NCBI GenBank assembly: GCA_041855445.1
Contig: JBHAEG010000058.1
Location: forward strand, 62,001-126,000
Direction: 5' to 3'
Length of the DNA: 64,000 nt
From: Faucicola sp041855445
GTDB taxonomy: Bacteria; Pseudomonadota; Gammaproteobacteria; Pseudomonadales; Moraxellaceae
Every line of letters starts with the position of its first letter. The stretch's first letter is position 1. Below are positions 27,601-35,975 of this stretch, one piece after another. Below the pieces are notes generated by a model that did not search any database, had not been told where the DNA came from, and was given only the letters and a program-made list of their open reading frames with translations. Position numbers and translations under genes: made by a program.

Positions 27601-28713
27601 TGGAATGTCCGCATCTAGTACAATACTATTACCGTCCCAGTAGGAGATGGCACGAAATACGCCAGCAAGCCTTGATAACAACTCAAACGCACCGTCCGCC
27701 GACTGGATATAGACATTGACCGTAAAGCGTGGCTCTTGTCCGCCCATACCGTCATCGACCATTTCATCGCAGTACTGGGCGAGACGATACAGCGACCACT
27801 TATCAATCATGCTTTGGGTCAAGCGAGAACCCAGCCCATACCGCTCGGCAGTGCATAGGTCATAATAGACCCACGCAGGGTTGTTGCTGTATGCTTGTTT
27901 AAATGTGCCGTCCCACAGTCCGTCATAAGTGCGTGAAATGGGGTCATAGTTGGTTGGCACTTTGATAATCAAGCCTTTACAGCGAGCTGACATTTTAGCG
28001 ACATTACTAAAACTCTCAGCGTCATAGCGTAAACCGAGCAAGGCGGTATTGGGATAACGTAGTTTTAAATCAATGACTTCTGTGATGGCTGATACATACA
28101 TTTTATCGGACACCAAGTCGCTTGTACTATTAGGTGTAAGCCGTCTCACACGTACTTGCCAGCCACTTATTGCAGGGGGTAAGTCAATACGATGGCTACG
28201 CTCATAAGCGTCCGATGTTTTGGCGTTGATAGATGGGGTTAAAACCTCTACCCAACCACCATTATCAGTTTTTAGGTCAATGGCATAATCAATCTTAACA
28301 CCGCTCACATCGCCACTCTCGGCATTTTGTGAGCGTAATGCCCCCCATTTTAGACGAATACGAATAGCGTCTAAATCAAGATTATTAAAGGCTTTAACAA
28401 AAGGTATACTGTGTTTTAGCTCGACATTTACAGCCGTTTCACTGGCGACATCGGGAAAGCCTTCAATATAATCTTGGTCGTTTGTACCACTTCTAAAGTC
28501 CACTTTAATGTTAGCAAAATTAAACTCGCCATTGGCGTTTTGCAAAGGCGTATCATCAAGATATACTGATTTATAGCCATCAGCTAACCCACAAATTTCT
28601 CCTTCGCCAAGCCCATATAACATATTGATAAAGGTTTTGGATTGGGCGGAGTCTAGAGTAATAACAGGCTGTCTTTGTGTGCCTTGACCTTTTTTAGAGC
28701 CAATGATTTGCAT
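21658..28713 (-). CDS. Host-specificity protein J / giant tail-tip fibre
   Basis: This 2351-aa central tail protein should bind the cell surface. The first 600 or so residues match lambda J (KKGQGTQRQPVITLDSAQS, phage tail tip domain). Fibronectin-III-like domains follow at about 640-830. The middle holds at least three copies of a module with VGGRNLL starts near residues 993, 1373 and 1754, separated by coiled coils. Pyocin-knob-like segments lie near 1604-1674 and 1911-1989. The C-terminus has a His-rich fibre (GHSHS, DNGHTHT; about 2220-2290) like metal-coordinating HxH tips. It is about twice the length of lambda J. Confidence 0.88.
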   Translation of the reverse strand: MQIIGSKKGQGTQRQPVITLDSAQSKTFINMLYGLGEGEICGLADGYKSVYLDDTPLQNANGEFNFANIKVDFRSGTNDQDYIEGFPDVASETAVNVELKHSIPFVKAFNNLDLDAIRIRLKWGALRSQNAESGDVSGVKIDYAIDLKTDNGGWVEVLTPSINAKTSDAYERSHRIDLPPAISGWQVRVRRLTPNSTSDLVSDKMYVSAITEVIDLKLRYPNTALLGLRYDAESFSNVAKMSARCKGLIIKVPTNYDPISRTYDGLWDGTFKQAYSNNPAWVYYDLCTAERYGLGSRLTQSMIDKWSLYRLAQYCDEMVDDGMGGQEPRFTVNVYIQSADGAFELLSRLAGVFRAISYWDGNSIVLDADIPQDSIYSFSRANVIDGVFEYTGTRSRDRRTVAKVAWDNPANHFKTEYEYVRDEAAIAKFGVRVADISAWGCTSKGQAQRAGIWALKSEQLETRMVTFKVGLDGYIPTPAKVIEISDELFAGRATGGRVLAINKAKTVITLDRTITAKAGDTLVINGDDGTSQRRQIRSVSGDKITVIKAFGDISAENVWVLDSADLATMKFRVLSVTADDNHTFTITAVQYNPAKYDAIDTGAYIDERPISVINPTVQAPTKSVNLSSYHTVNQGVNITTLVIGWEQVAGAVKYAVEWRKDNGNWQTLPPTGTNSIEITGVYSGMYEARVTAISAFGQASTATHSALTQIHSKIGKPPRPTRLSVWGKLFAMDLAWTFANKSDDTNFTEIQVSPNGSTNIVTLGTFAYPTNKHEITGLQGNLTQHYRARIVDKLGNVSDWTAWVSGTTSADADKVLEILSGQISESHLDQALRTPIAKISGLESGLNGIKGQIPSLQSAISAINGQLPTLNTEIANTKRELQTAQSTLQTAVSNITTERNRINTAIRDITALQSANTAKTQELANLTQTVNGHTSSIRDLAVTTGDLSQKYTTLKTVTDTANSEITAIKQTQNGQATSIERLGARFDSLAVGGRNLLKNSQAERAVGNTTTRENFVPAYTLTKPLEPNTAYVLSFEYKTTGNAKTAQVGFVSSVGQHKFKTGLTKTTDWQKGVFKFTTGNNVNQAGYIRFDNEGTTDGQSASLWVRNAKLELGSIPTDYTPAPEDLQTAIDEKASTATLNEFKQTSANADTALGERITAIDTAYKSADTQANAKIATLEQSITDKDSAMSRRVDGLQASYNTLNSTKASVASVTAETQARSTADNALSGRIDSLTSDYNSNKASVASQLKTLSDKDTATASQITSLQANVTTAQNTANTASGKADNAQNTANNALSRANTANSAITAEQRARADADSSLASQITALDTAYKTADNQATAKLGQLEQAITNANQAIATAQSQLTAKFDALKVGGRNLILNSKQTLTVPAGGASNQENQQIRMSVANIDWTTVKQLTLSVDVKHADDLVRAGNRWWRIALELAVPHTDGTTSYPKTMITAPVATAFNGRIAYVWDIPKEIRTVNYAVIFVQNINSSHDIIIANPKLEIGTIATDWTPAPEDLQVDLSPYATNASLDEFRQAQAIKDTATTQKLSQLESDLGGKANATALNNYYTKAQTDSAISGRVDAFSSTLNAVDARTKWTPLTTATDLNTLTTQGNYFITGARTNSPVGGWTYVTVDVPRSDRITQTTWADNAPNTTYRRTRAGTTWTAWEKMATGAELGTKASTASLTTEQQARTNADNALSQRITALDSAYKSADSALTARVATAEQSITTANQAIAQTQQTLTAKIDGLSVGGRNLLFGTSFDNLLNWDNWGGNDVIRRTANKTLHLVADNNQAWRGIAQTVRNIESNQDYMISFYAKSNVGNLRFGYHYRRADYAYFNQYWHDIVLKNEFAFYTIPFKKITNNELDNIYFMFGGNSHKPFDIEIKQLKLEKGTIATDWTPAYEDGDSWQIINQATDLNTLTFAGKYFIQSTNNQNAPVINWLFVQVDNAFDGRIMQKVWQDNNVKNNWIRHRLDGNWGTWEKLVNASELNSVQASINEFKQTQATKDGATAQSIQTMQTTLNGHTASIQQHTQSINGLSAQWMLKVQSGNIVSGIGLASNNGVSDFAVRADKFYIAPPTGGKGDTPFTVLTSPQVINGVQVPAGTYIKSAYIHKASIDTLHIRGNAITVPVSAFTADIITVDNNYTTIQNLYVPAGMGHTMLTFNAIFSFIGYSRSQQLLCRILKDDKVIVNDLEVFFNEASAEEFTTGWGGSHNHSATASFSGTTSQSGDHSHNGNANINGSTSSAWVGNSGHSHSIFANGSVNTNTAGGHSHSINGSVNVTVNADNGHTHTIKGLNLNRNAGTISVSRHDSSEIDGMYYFQVKVVSESRANLSQRYIHAITMRR

Positions 28714-28731
28714 TGTTTTATCCTACAAAAC

Positions 28732-29316
28732 TTATAACATATCTTCTGGTAACTGACTAGCAGACATAATAAATCCGCCAATTTCTCGCTCGCCGTATAA
28801 AATCGGAATGGGGTTGCCTTGAGCTACCGTTGTTACTGCACTGCCAAAACCTTTGTTTGCTTTATTACCATCTTGGTTTTGGTCGGCTGTATCTACTTTT
28901 GGCATCATCATCTGACTGATACCGCCCACCATTAAGCCAATCCCTGCACCAATTAAACCAACACCGACCGCCCCTGCTCCACCAAAAGTCATCCCTGTAA
29001 CCACAACCCCTGCTACCACCATCACCGCCCCAATGATGGTTTGTAAAATTCCGCTTTTCTTTGAGCCTTCTACCATAGGCACAATACGAATAATTTTGGC
29101 GGTATGTGTCATGTCAAGTTCACGCTCGCCAATGTTGTGCTTATCGTGAAATACAGCAAAGCGTAGCCCATGTCTATGGGCGTTCATCATAAACTCTTCA
29201 AAGCCTTTTAATTGTACGCATAAAGCACGCATGGCTTCTTTTGTACTATTTACGGACAGACGGAATGCTTTACCAAATTTTTTGGCAAGAATGCCGTGTA
29301 AGATGATTGTTTTCAT
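28732..29316 (-). CDS. Tail assembly protein I-like
   Basis: This lambda gpI family member is needed to assemble the tail tip. The N-terminus MKTIILHGILAKKFGKAF is a ubiquitin-like start. Glycine-rich hydrophobic helices (about 85-135) include VVAGVVVTGMTFGGAGAVG. ATG 29316 has GGGAA upstream; the 14-codon TTG extension was rejected. It sits between K and J as in lambda. Confidence 0.8.
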   Translation of the reverse strand: MKTIILHGILAKKFGKAFRLSVNSTKEAMRALCVQLKGFEEFMMNAHRHGLRFAVFHDKHNIGERELDMTHTAKIIRIVPMVEGSKKSGILQTIIGAVMVVAGVVVTGMTFGGAGAVGVGLIGAGIGLMVGGISQMMMPKVDTADQNQDGNKANKGFGSAVTTVAQGNPIPILYGEREIGGFIMSASQLPEDML

Positions 29317-29335
29317 TTGATTTTCCCATAAAAAT

Positions 29336-29363
29336 TTGTATAATGTATCTATACACAATACAA
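29336..29363 (+). promoter_or_regulatory. Promoter/operator of the higBA module
   Basis: A TATAAT box (29339-29344) lies beside the perfect palindrome TGTAT-CT-ATACA (29344-29355). It is flanked by TTGTAT/ATACAA half-sites, fitting autorepression by the HigA antitoxin. Confidence 0.6.
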
Positions 29364-29373
29364 CATTAACATT

Positions 29374-29655
29374 ATGATTGTTTCATTTAACCACAAGGGA
29401 CTTGAAAAGTTTTTTACCACAGGTTCAACGGCTGGCATTCAGTTTAAGCACAAAAACAAACTCACTCTACAACTTAGAGCGTTAGATATTGCCGAAAGTC
29501 CACTTGACATGAACGCCCCCAACTGGCGGTTGCACGCTTTAACAGGTGATTTAGATGGTCATTGGGCGATTGATGTCAGTGGTAATTGGCGACTGACGTT
29601 TAGATTTAACGATGATGGCAACGCCGAAGTTGTGGATTATCAAGATTATCATTAA
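29374..29655 (+). CDS. higB: HigB-type toxin (RelE superfamily)
   Basis: This is a ribosome-dependent mRNA interferase type. The 93 aa include the HigB pattern KGLEKFFTTGSTAGI at the start, LHALTGDLDGHWAIDVSGNWRLTF and the acidic tail VVDYQDYH. It is transcribed against the tail operon and followed 9 bp later by its antitoxin, the toxin-first order of higBA. Confidence 0.88.
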   Translation: MIVSFNHKGLEKFFTTGSTAGIQFKHKNKLTLQLRALDIAESPLDMNAPNWRLHALTGDLDGHWAIDVSGNWRLTFRFNDDGNAEVVDYQDYH

Positions 29656-29664
29656 GGTATATTT

Positions 29665-29976
29665 ATGAAAAGAGTATTTAAAATGCATAACCCACCCCAC
29701 GCAGGACTTGTGTTGCGTGAGTATATTGATGGTTATAGCGTTACCGACATTGCCGAGCGTTTGGGGGTAACTCGTGCCAATCTTAGTCGCATTCTAAACG
29801 GCAAACAGGGCATTAGTGCCGAGATGAGCATTCGCCTTAGTCATCTTTTGGGGACAAGCCCCAACTTTTGGCTGAATATGCAACAGTCCTATGACTTGTG
29901 GCAAGCCGAACATAACCCAAAAATAGATTACACAACAATCAAGCCTCTATTTGATGGGCAAGCCGTATATGCCTAA
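29665..29976 (+). CDS. higA: HigA-type antitoxin (XRE helix-turn-helix)
   Basis: This DNA-binding antitoxin is 103 aa. The helix-turn-helix (SVTDIAERLGVTRANLSRILNGKQGIS) and the family segment SHLLGTSPNFWLNMQQSYDLW are typical of HigA. AAGG precedes the ATG. Its 3' end overlaps the end of the K gene on the other strand by 38 bp. Confidence 0.9.
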   Translation: MKRVFKMHNPPHAGLVLREYIDGYSVTDIAERLGVTRANLSRILNGKQGISAEMSIRLSHLLGTSPNFWLNMQQSYDLWQAEHNPKIDYTTIKPLFDGQAVYA

Positions 29977-30727
29977 CCACCATCGCCACCCTATTCGCCC
30001 ACCCCTTACCAAAAATCTCACGCACGCTTTGTCGTCCGTAGGGGTGGTGTAAGATTAAGGTGTTACCGACACAGGGCGGTGTGGTTTCGCTTTTTAGCAC
30101 ACCGTTATCGCCCAGCCAAATTAAAGCATGATTGATGTGATGGGTGCGTCCCACACGACAAAGTAGCACATCGCCATATTGCAATTCATTCATCTCTACC
30201 ACATTAAAGCCTTCTTTGGCAAAGTGCTTTTCATAAAGTGGCTCATGATTGACATCTTCCCACCAAGCGTCTGACCGCTTATAATCATTCATCACAATGT
30301 CAAATTCACGCTCATAAAAATCTCGCACGATAGTATAGCAATCTTGCACCCCATGAATATAATTTCGCCCTAGTAGGGGCGGTTTGTAGCCACACGGCTC
30401 ATAAATGCCAAAACTTGGTCCATCTGCATAGTCTTGCTTTGATACCGCTACAATCACCCATGGCACGCCATGCAATTCAATCTGCAATTTGTCCAAATCA
30501 GACGGCAAAACCCCGCCATCTGGGTGGCTATGTAAAATCGCCTCAATTTCGCCCAAGCTTTCTGCTTTGGCAAAATCTTTTGGGCAAAGGCTAAATTGTT
30601 CGTTATCGGTTGCAGTATTTGTGCATGGTATATATTTTTTACCAACAATTACCCCACAACACTCAGCAGGATAACATTCAAGGGCGTGGGCGATGATGTC
30701 AGTTTTTAAAGATTTGGTTAATTTCAT
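29939..30727 (-). CDS. Tail assembly protein K-like (JAB peptidase plus NlpC/P60)
   Basis: The N-terminal Mov34/MPN metallopeptidase domain contains LHSHPDGGVLPSDLD with the zinc-binding His pair. The C-terminal NlpC/P60 domain (VQDCYTIVRDFY, catalytic Cys; HHINHALIWLG, His) should cleave murein during tail-tip entry. Start 30727 follows the L stop by 1 nt. Confidence 0.85.
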   Translation of the reverse strand: MKLTKSLKTDIIAHALECYPAECCGVIVGKKYIPCTNTATDNEQFSLCPKDFAKAESLGEIEAILHSHPDGGVLPSDLDKLQIELHGVPWVIVAVSKQDYADGPSFGIYEPCGYKPPLLGRNYIHGVQDCYTIVRDFYEREFDIVMNDYKRSDAWWEDVNHEPLYEKHFAKEGFNVVEMNELQYGDVLLCRVGRTHHINHALIWLGDNGVLKSETTPPCVGNTLILHHPYGRQSVREIFGKGWANRVAMVVRHIRLAHQIEA

Positions 30728-30728
30728 A

Positions 30729-31439
30729 TTAGCGTCCAATTAAATTACTGGCGGGGAACCCACCAAACGGCAAGGGTCTTCCACCATATCGACATACGCA
30801 TGATTTCATGCGTCCACCGCATTTATCCATGATTGGGTTGTCAGTGGGCTTGTCATGTTCATCAAACATGGCCATGCCTGTATAACCACATTCTTCGCCA
30901 CGGTACCTACCTGTAATTGCCCAATGACAGTAATTTGTGATTTCCCTAACGGGGAGTTTTAAGCCCTCAAAATCAATAGGGTTGGATAATTCAAAGATAA
31001 CTTGCTGGGTATTCTCTGATGTCTTTTGCTCTACAAACCATAGTTGTTCTTTGCACTCATCGCTTGCAGTAGGGTTACCATCATCAAAGTTTATAGCGTC
31101 TAAATACTTTGCCAAGGTGGTAATGACTTTGACGCTTGCTCCTGCAAAATCGCTAAACTGCAAACAGTAGGCTGACACTGCTCCCTGTACACCACCAATA
31201 TTATTGGCAAGGGTTAAAGTGGGTGTGCTTGCCCTGCCATCTGACCGCATTTCAAGTCCTGTTACAGACAAGGCTTGTGGATTAAATGCTTGCCCACGAA
31301 AGATGATGTTGCCATCGTTTTTGTCGTGGTTATGTCCATGAAATCGTAAAATCCCTGCTCCAAGATTACTTGCGTCCAGTTCAAAGAGTGTGATGACACC
31401 ATCAACAGACAGCTTTTGAAAATCGGCGGTTAGGTTCAT
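30729..31439 (-). CDS. Minor tail protein L-like
   Basis: This is lambda gpL family, 236 aa. The C-terminal Cys-rich segment (YCHWAITGRYRGEECGY, DKCGGRMKSCVCRYG) supplies the cysteines that in lambda gpL hold an iron-sulfur cluster. GGGGA precedes the ATG. It lies between M and K in the normal lambda tail order. Confidence 0.85.
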   Translation of the reverse strand: MNLTADFQKLSVDGVITLFELDASNLGAGILRFHGHNHDKNDGNIIFRGQAFNPQALSVTGLEMRSDGRASTPTLTLANNIGGVQGAVSAYCLQFSDFAGASVKVITTLAKYLDAINFDDGNPTASDECKEQLWFVEQKTSENTQQVIFELSNPIDFEGLKLPVREITNYCHWAITGRYRGEECGYTGMAMFDEHDKPTDNPIMDKCGGRMKSCVCRYGGRPLPFGGFPASNLIGR

Positions 31440-31466
31440 AGTTCCCCTACAAGTTTTTAATTATTC

Positions 31467-31826
31467 TTAGGCTTGGCTTGCCAATTCATCTGTCTGCTCA
31501 TTGGTGGTTGTGGCGGTGTCATCTTTTTGAACAAACCCAAGCTCAATGCCTAGTACCTCATTTTCAAACACTAGATGAAACACACCCACCATCAAACCTT
31601 GATATTCAAAAGTTTTAAGCTGACCCTCTGCCCAAGCGGTGATTTCAGCTTGTAGCTTAGAAATGCGGTTTTTACGCACATTCTTTTCACTTGTGATGAC
31701 CGCAAAGTCTTTATATTCGCTGTCATACTCAATCTTGATGGTTTTGGTGTCATCTGTATTCCACGCTGTGCGAGCGTAGTTAAAGTTGGTTAGGGTATTT
31801 AGTTCGTGAAGGGTTAGGGTTTTCAT
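31467..31826 (-). CDS. Tail-region hypothetical protein (119 aa)
   Basis: It is soluble with a mixed alpha/beta pattern and a Thr/Glu-rich tail (TATTTNEQTDELASQA). Start 31826 (MKTLTLHELNTL) has GGAG 6 nt upstream; the longer frame begins in the upstream gene's region. No family is recognised; position between M and L suggests a tail accessory. Confidence 0.55.
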   Translation of the reverse strand: MKTLTLHELNTLTNFNYARTAWNTDDTKTIKIEYDSEYKDFAVITSEKNVRKNRISKLQAEITAWAEGQLKTFEYQGLMVGVFHLVFENEVLGIELGFVQKDDTATTTNEQTDELASQA

Positions 31827-31905
31827 AGGGTACTCCGTAAAAAAGCCCTTGATGGTCAAGGGCGTGGGTTAGGTTATGTCGGCTAAACTCATTTCGCCAA
31901 CATGG

Positions 31906-32247
31906 TTAAAAAACTTGTTCAAATTTAAGGCTGATTTGCCAGTAGTTGCCTTTTCGTTGGCTTACCTCATAATCTTGGCAAACATATTTATTAGTTTGCC
32001 CATGTGGGTCAGTCCATAAAAAGGGTATCACACCTTTATGCTCATCAAGAAAGTTCATGATGGGCTTAATAACCGTATCAAGGTCGCCAGACTTTGAGCC
32101 TGTCCAGTCGGTGCGTTTGTTGTTGATGCCTACGCTTACTCGTTGGGTGTAGCCATCGCCAAATTGGGTTTTGGTGTGGCTGTGGTGGATTTGACTGCTT
32201 GCTCCTGCGTTCATTGTCCAGTTAAAGGTTTTTAGATTATCTGCCAT
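31906..32247 (-). CDS. Minor tail protein M-like
   Basis: This 113-aa lambda gpM family member takes part in tail-tip assembly. Family features include TKTQFGDGYTQRVSVGINN and PFLWTDPHGQTNKYVCQDYE. Its ATG overlaps the tape-measure stop by 11 bp. Confidence 0.82.
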   Translation of the reverse strand: MADNLKTFNWTMNAGASSQIHHSHTKTQFGDGYTQRVSVGINNKRTDWTGSKSGDLDTVIKPIMNFLDEHKGVIPFLWTDPHGQTNKYVCQDYEVSQRKGNYWQISLKFEQVF

Positions 32248-35200
32248 AGAGTAAGCCTCCTTGTCGTCTCTCTTTTTGTAGTTCGGCTTGGACGGCTAAT
32301 TTAATGGCATTGCCCAAATTTTTACCCAAGTCATGACTACTTTGGACATCACCATTATCTGAATTTACTGTTACATTTACTGTAATACTTTGTGTGTTAT
32401 CACCATTTCCTATACTATTTAGCTTGTCATCTAAGGCTTTGGCAGTGTGTTTTGGCAATACTCTCTCGCCTGCTTCAAGATTCCATGTACCTGATTTAGG
32501 TACAGACATGATGCCATCATGTGCTTGACCCACTGGCATAGCCACAGATTTAATTGTGCCAATGATATTCGCCACTTGGCTTGCCACGGTTGCCATTGCC
32601 CCCAAATTCATTGGAAATGGGTTGGCTGATGCCTGTGCCATTGCTGTCTGAATTGCCATGATTGAACGTGCAATTGCAAAGCTTTTTTCAATGGCAAATA
32701 TGGCACGATATGCTTTTGAGTTTTCCCCCACAGTCGTCTTCAAAATAGAAGATAAGCTACCTGCAATTTGTCCACTTTGGCTAATAGTTAATTCATTGCT
32801 TGCTTTAAAATACTCTTCTTCAAGTTTTGATTTAATTTGCAACGCTTCTTCTTTAGCAATAATTTCCGCATCTAAAGCAGATTGAACAATAGTTAGTCTT
32901 GTATTTAAATGATTTTGCAAATCAAAATGTTCTTTTGTACCTGATAATTCTGCGTTTAAACCATCAAAACTATCTTTAATTGGCTTTTGTAATTGAATAG
33001 TTTCATGTCTTTCCTGATTAGTAATTAATTGATAGTATCTATCTTTTTCCGAAGTAGTAAGTTCAAGATTTAAAGCAATTTCTCGACGTTCAAAAGAATA
33101 TCTCTCACGAATACGTTGTAACTCTGTTTTATTAAAATCTTGTAAATTTGCTATTTTTTTATCTTCTGTAAGAAGATGTTGTTTTAGTGCGTAAGCTTCT
33201 TGCCTATCAATGGCATTAAGTGCCTGTTGTCGGTAAGTGCCTGTTAATTCACGATTGACATATTCTCTCTGTTGTTGAAAATTTCTTTGAATTTTAGCTT
33301 CAGTAGAGAGTTCAAACTCTGTAAAACTTTTAAGTTTTTCTTTTTGTAGGTTGTCATAAGATGACAATTCTGCATCATACCATGTTTTAGCTTTTTCTAA
33401 ATATTCTTTTTGTTTTTCTGGACTAAATTCTGCTTTTTTTATTTCAGTTACTTTTGCTTGATAATCCATTGCCAATTGTGTTTTTTTATCAGCAAATTCT
33501 CTTTCAATATTTAAACGTTGTTTGGCAAGGTGTTCTTGTTGTTGTATGATTTGTTTATTTATGTTGGCCTGATGTTCCAAAGAACGATTGATACTGTAAC
33601 TGCCATCGCTACCGCCTTGCATATACGCTAAATAACTTTTAACATTTTTTACATAGTTTTGGGTTTCTCGAAATGGTGGAATACCACCATATTTAGAAAC
33701 ATTGCCTTCCCCTGCATTGTAACCAGCAATTGCTTTTTCAACACTACCAAACTTGTTAAGTAAATATTGTAGATATTTAGCGGCTGCTACAGATGCTTTA
33801 GCGGTATCTCTTTCTTGTCCAGCTACACCAAATCGTTTAGCGGTAGCTGGCATAAGTTGAAATTCACCTTTTGCCCCTTTTGGGCTTGTTGCATTTGATT
33901 CACCTCCACTTTCTTGCATGCTAATTGCTGATAATATGCCTGCTGGTAGGTTGTATTGCTTTTCAATATTTGCATAATCATATAATTTAGCATGTTGTAA
34001 AACTTTTTGATTTACTGTTTTAGGTTGAATTTTATTTTTATCTTTTTCAGCCTGTTTTCTAGCTTTTTCTAGTTCTTTTTGTTTATCAATTTCATTTTGG
34101 ATTTGTTGTCCAGTTTTCCCTCGTAAAATATTTTGCTCATTGATTTTATCATTCAATGTTGTAAGAGCATTGATTTGTTCATGTGTGCCTAAAGTACCAG
34201 CTTTTGTAACATAAATTATTCTGTTATCAGCTTCTATTAAGTCATTTTTAATGTCATGAAATGCATCTTTCATGATATTCCATTGACCAATTTGAACATT
34301 GACAAAATTTCTACCAATTTTAAAAATTGACAAAGGATTATTTAAATCTATATTTTCTGCCAATCTCCCCCACTGGGCAAATGATGCCATTAGTGCTCCA
34401 ATAGCTTTGCCAATCGCTGTAATGATTGCAACCACCCCAATGCCTGTACTAACAATTAGTTTAAACCCATCTGCCAAATAGATACCAGCAATCCTAGCTT
34501 TTTCTTTTAGTGATGTGTCTGTTGCCAAAGCCCCTGCTAATTCTGCCAATACTGGTATTAATTCTTTTGTAAGTTGATTTCTAACACCTTGATATGACAT
34601 GTTTAATAAATCTGTTGCAGTTTTTAACTCTTTACTTGCATGTAAGGTTTTTTCACTCATGATAGCTCCCGCATTCTCGGCAGCTTTTCCCCATAAATTA
34701 AATCCTTCACCGCCACTACGCAACAAAGGGATAAGTAAAGATGCTTCATCGGCAATTGATTCCATATAAAAAACTAGTTCAGAATGCCCAAGATTTGCCT
34801 TTTCTAATGCAGTAAAAAGTTTTTGTAGTGCTTCTGGCCCTGATAGATTTCGTAAGCTTTCAGCAGTAATGCCTATCATAGGAGCAACTTTTTCAAAAAA
34901 ATCTTTTAACTCACCACCTCCTGTGGTCAAAAAATCCCCAATTTTATCCTGAGTATCTTTAAAAATATCGCCTAATTTATCTTGCTCAATACCTGCAAAC
35001 TTTGCAGCAATTACATATTTTTGGATTTCAACTGTTGCAATATTGGCTTTTTTAGCTGTAGATGAAAACTCATTAGCAGCCATAACTTGTTGCACAGTTA
35101 ATCCTGTAATAGCAGCCGTTGCAATGCCTATGCCGTAAGCAACAACTTTACCCAATTCTTGAGCATGTTGTTTAATGTTTGTAAACGTTGAATTGGCGGT

Positions 35201-35278
35201 ATCTTGAGCATTTTGCATTTCTTGTTCAAATTGTACTGTATTTGCAGATAGAACAACGTGTGCTCGAGCAAGCTCCAT
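32237..35278 (-). CDS. Tail tape measure protein with lytic transglycosylase domain
   Basis: At 1013 aa this protein sets tail length. The N-terminal 130 or so residues and the long helical stretches (residues about 570-830, charged coiled coil) are tape-measure-like. Hydrophobic helices lie at about 260-310. An embedded SLT domain (about 435-550) has the catalytic Glu in SAISMQESGGESN, the GEFQLMPATA motif and AIAGYNAGEGNV, and should open murein during injection. AAGGAAG precedes the ATG. Confidence 0.92.
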   Translation of the reverse strand: MELARAHVVLSANTVQFEQEMQNAQDTANSTFTNIKQHAQELGKVVAYGIGIATAAITGLTVQQVMAANEFSSTAKKANIATVEIQKYVIAAKFAGIEQDKLGDIFKDTQDKIGDFLTTGGGELKDFFEKVAPMIGITAESLRNLSGPEALQKLFTALEKANLGHSELVFYMESIADEASLLIPLLRSGGEGFNLWGKAAENAGAIMSEKTLHASKELKTATDLLNMSYQGVRNQLTKELIPVLAELAGALATDTSLKEKARIAGIYLADGFKLIVSTGIGVVAIITAIGKAIGALMASFAQWGRLAENIDLNNPLSIFKIGRNFVNVQIGQWNIMKDAFHDIKNDLIEADNRIIYVTKAGTLGTHEQINALTTLNDKINEQNILRGKTGQQIQNEIDKQKELEKARKQAEKDKNKIQPKTVNQKVLQHAKLYDYANIEKQYNLPAGILSAISMQESGGESNATSPKGAKGEFQLMPATAKRFGVAGQERDTAKASVAAAKYLQYLLNKFGSVEKAIAGYNAGEGNVSKYGGIPPFRETQNYVKNVKSYLAYMQGGSDGSYSINRSLEHQANINKQIIQQQEHLAKQRLNIEREFADKKTQLAMDYQAKVTEIKKAEFSPEKQKEYLEKAKTWYDAELSSYDNLQKEKLKSFTEFELSTEAKIQRNFQQQREYVNRELTGTYRQQALNAIDRQEAYALKQHLLTEDKKIANLQDFNKTELQRIRERYSFERREIALNLELTTSEKDRYYQLITNQERHETIQLQKPIKDSFDGLNAELSGTKEHFDLQNHLNTRLTIVQSALDAEIIAKEEALQIKSKLEEEYFKASNELTISQSGQIAGSLSSILKTTVGENSKAYRAIFAIEKSFAIARSIMAIQTAMAQASANPFPMNLGAMATVASQVANIIGTIKSVAMPVGQAHDGIMSVPKSGTWNLEAGERVLPKHTAKALDDKLNSIGNGDNTQSITVNVTVNSDNGDVQSSHDLGKNLGNAIKLAVQAELQKERRQGGLLYGR

Positions 35279-35302
35279 AAAACTTCCTTAAATTTAAGAC
35301 AT

Positions 35303-35327
35303 AAAAAAACCAGTTATTCACTGGTTT
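35303..35327 (-). terminator. Terminator upstream of the tape measure gene
   Basis: On the minus strand ACCAGT pairs with ACTGGT (GAATA loop), followed by seven T. It lies after the broken small ORF and just before the tape measure start, so read-through or antitermination would be needed for the latter. Confidence 0.65.
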
Positions 35328-35353
35328 GATATATTTAAAAACTAAATTTATTT

Positions 35354-35561
35354 TTAATTATCAATATAACAAATATCATAGGGTTTATCTTTATAAAAGT
35401 CTCTGCTTAATGATTTTGTCTTATAGCATTCATTTATACATACTATATCAAAAACTGTTTCAAATTCTTTTGTATTATCTATCAAGATAAACAAGAAAGT
35501 GTTTAAAGCTAATATATTGACTAGAATTTTTTATATTCACTCCACCACTAATAAAACTCAT
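35354..35561 (-). pseudogene. Frameshifted small membrane-protein gene (about 68 aa if repaired)
   Basis: The reading starts at ATG 35561 (MSFISGGVNIK) with AGAAG upstream. At a run of six A the frame should move by one base: with five A it continues as ILVNILALNTFLFILIDNT and runs to TAA at 35354. The repaired product has one hydrophobic segment and a Cys/Tyr-rich tail (VCINECYKTK, DKPYDICYIDN). No homologue is recognised. Confidence 0.4.
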
Positions 35562-35618
35562 GCTAAATTCTTCTAAAAAAATTTAGCATAACCAACAACA
35601 TAAAGAATTAACTGTTAA

Positions 35619-35968
35619 TCAATTATCATCTTGAACTAAGCTATCAAACATATTAATCAAACGCTGTTTATTCGCCTTTATTTCAATTTGTTTTCGCTCA
35701 TATTCACGGCGTGTCGCTTCTTCTTCAGTTATTGGGTCAGGGTCAATCAAAATAAAATCTGATAATGTTGCATTTTTATCGCCTGATTGCATATACGCCA
35801 ACAATGCCGTATTTAAATCTTGGCGATAACCACCGATTGGGTCTAAGCTGTCATATGCTATCCAATCAATAAATTCTTGTGGTGTTAATTGGCTTTTTAG
35901 CTCACTAACTGTTTTACCTAAATGCCCTGCTAACTTATACCAAAAACGCAGTTCAAAACTGCTTCTTA
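35619..35968 (-). CDS. Frameshift extension (gpT part) of the tail assembly chaperone
   Basis: This open frame has no good start of its own. It continues directly from the upstream 110-aa gene after a -1 slip: KKLRSSFELRFWYKLAGHLG, then LTPQEFIDWIAYDSLDP, ending VQDDN. The composition and length (about 115 codons) fit the T domain of lambda-type gpGT, which recruits tail tube to the tape measure. Made only as a minor fusion product. Confidence 0.85.
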
Positions 35969-35975
35969 GTTTTTT
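35948..35975 (-). promoter_or_regulatory. Programmed -1 ribosomal frameshift signal
   Basis: On the minus strand there is the slippery heptamer A AAA AAC (35969-35975) in the correct phase just before the gpG stop codon. A 6-nt spacer and a perfect 6-bp hairpin GCAGTT-TTG-AACTGC (35948-35962) follow. All elements of a classical signal are present. Confidence 0.88.
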
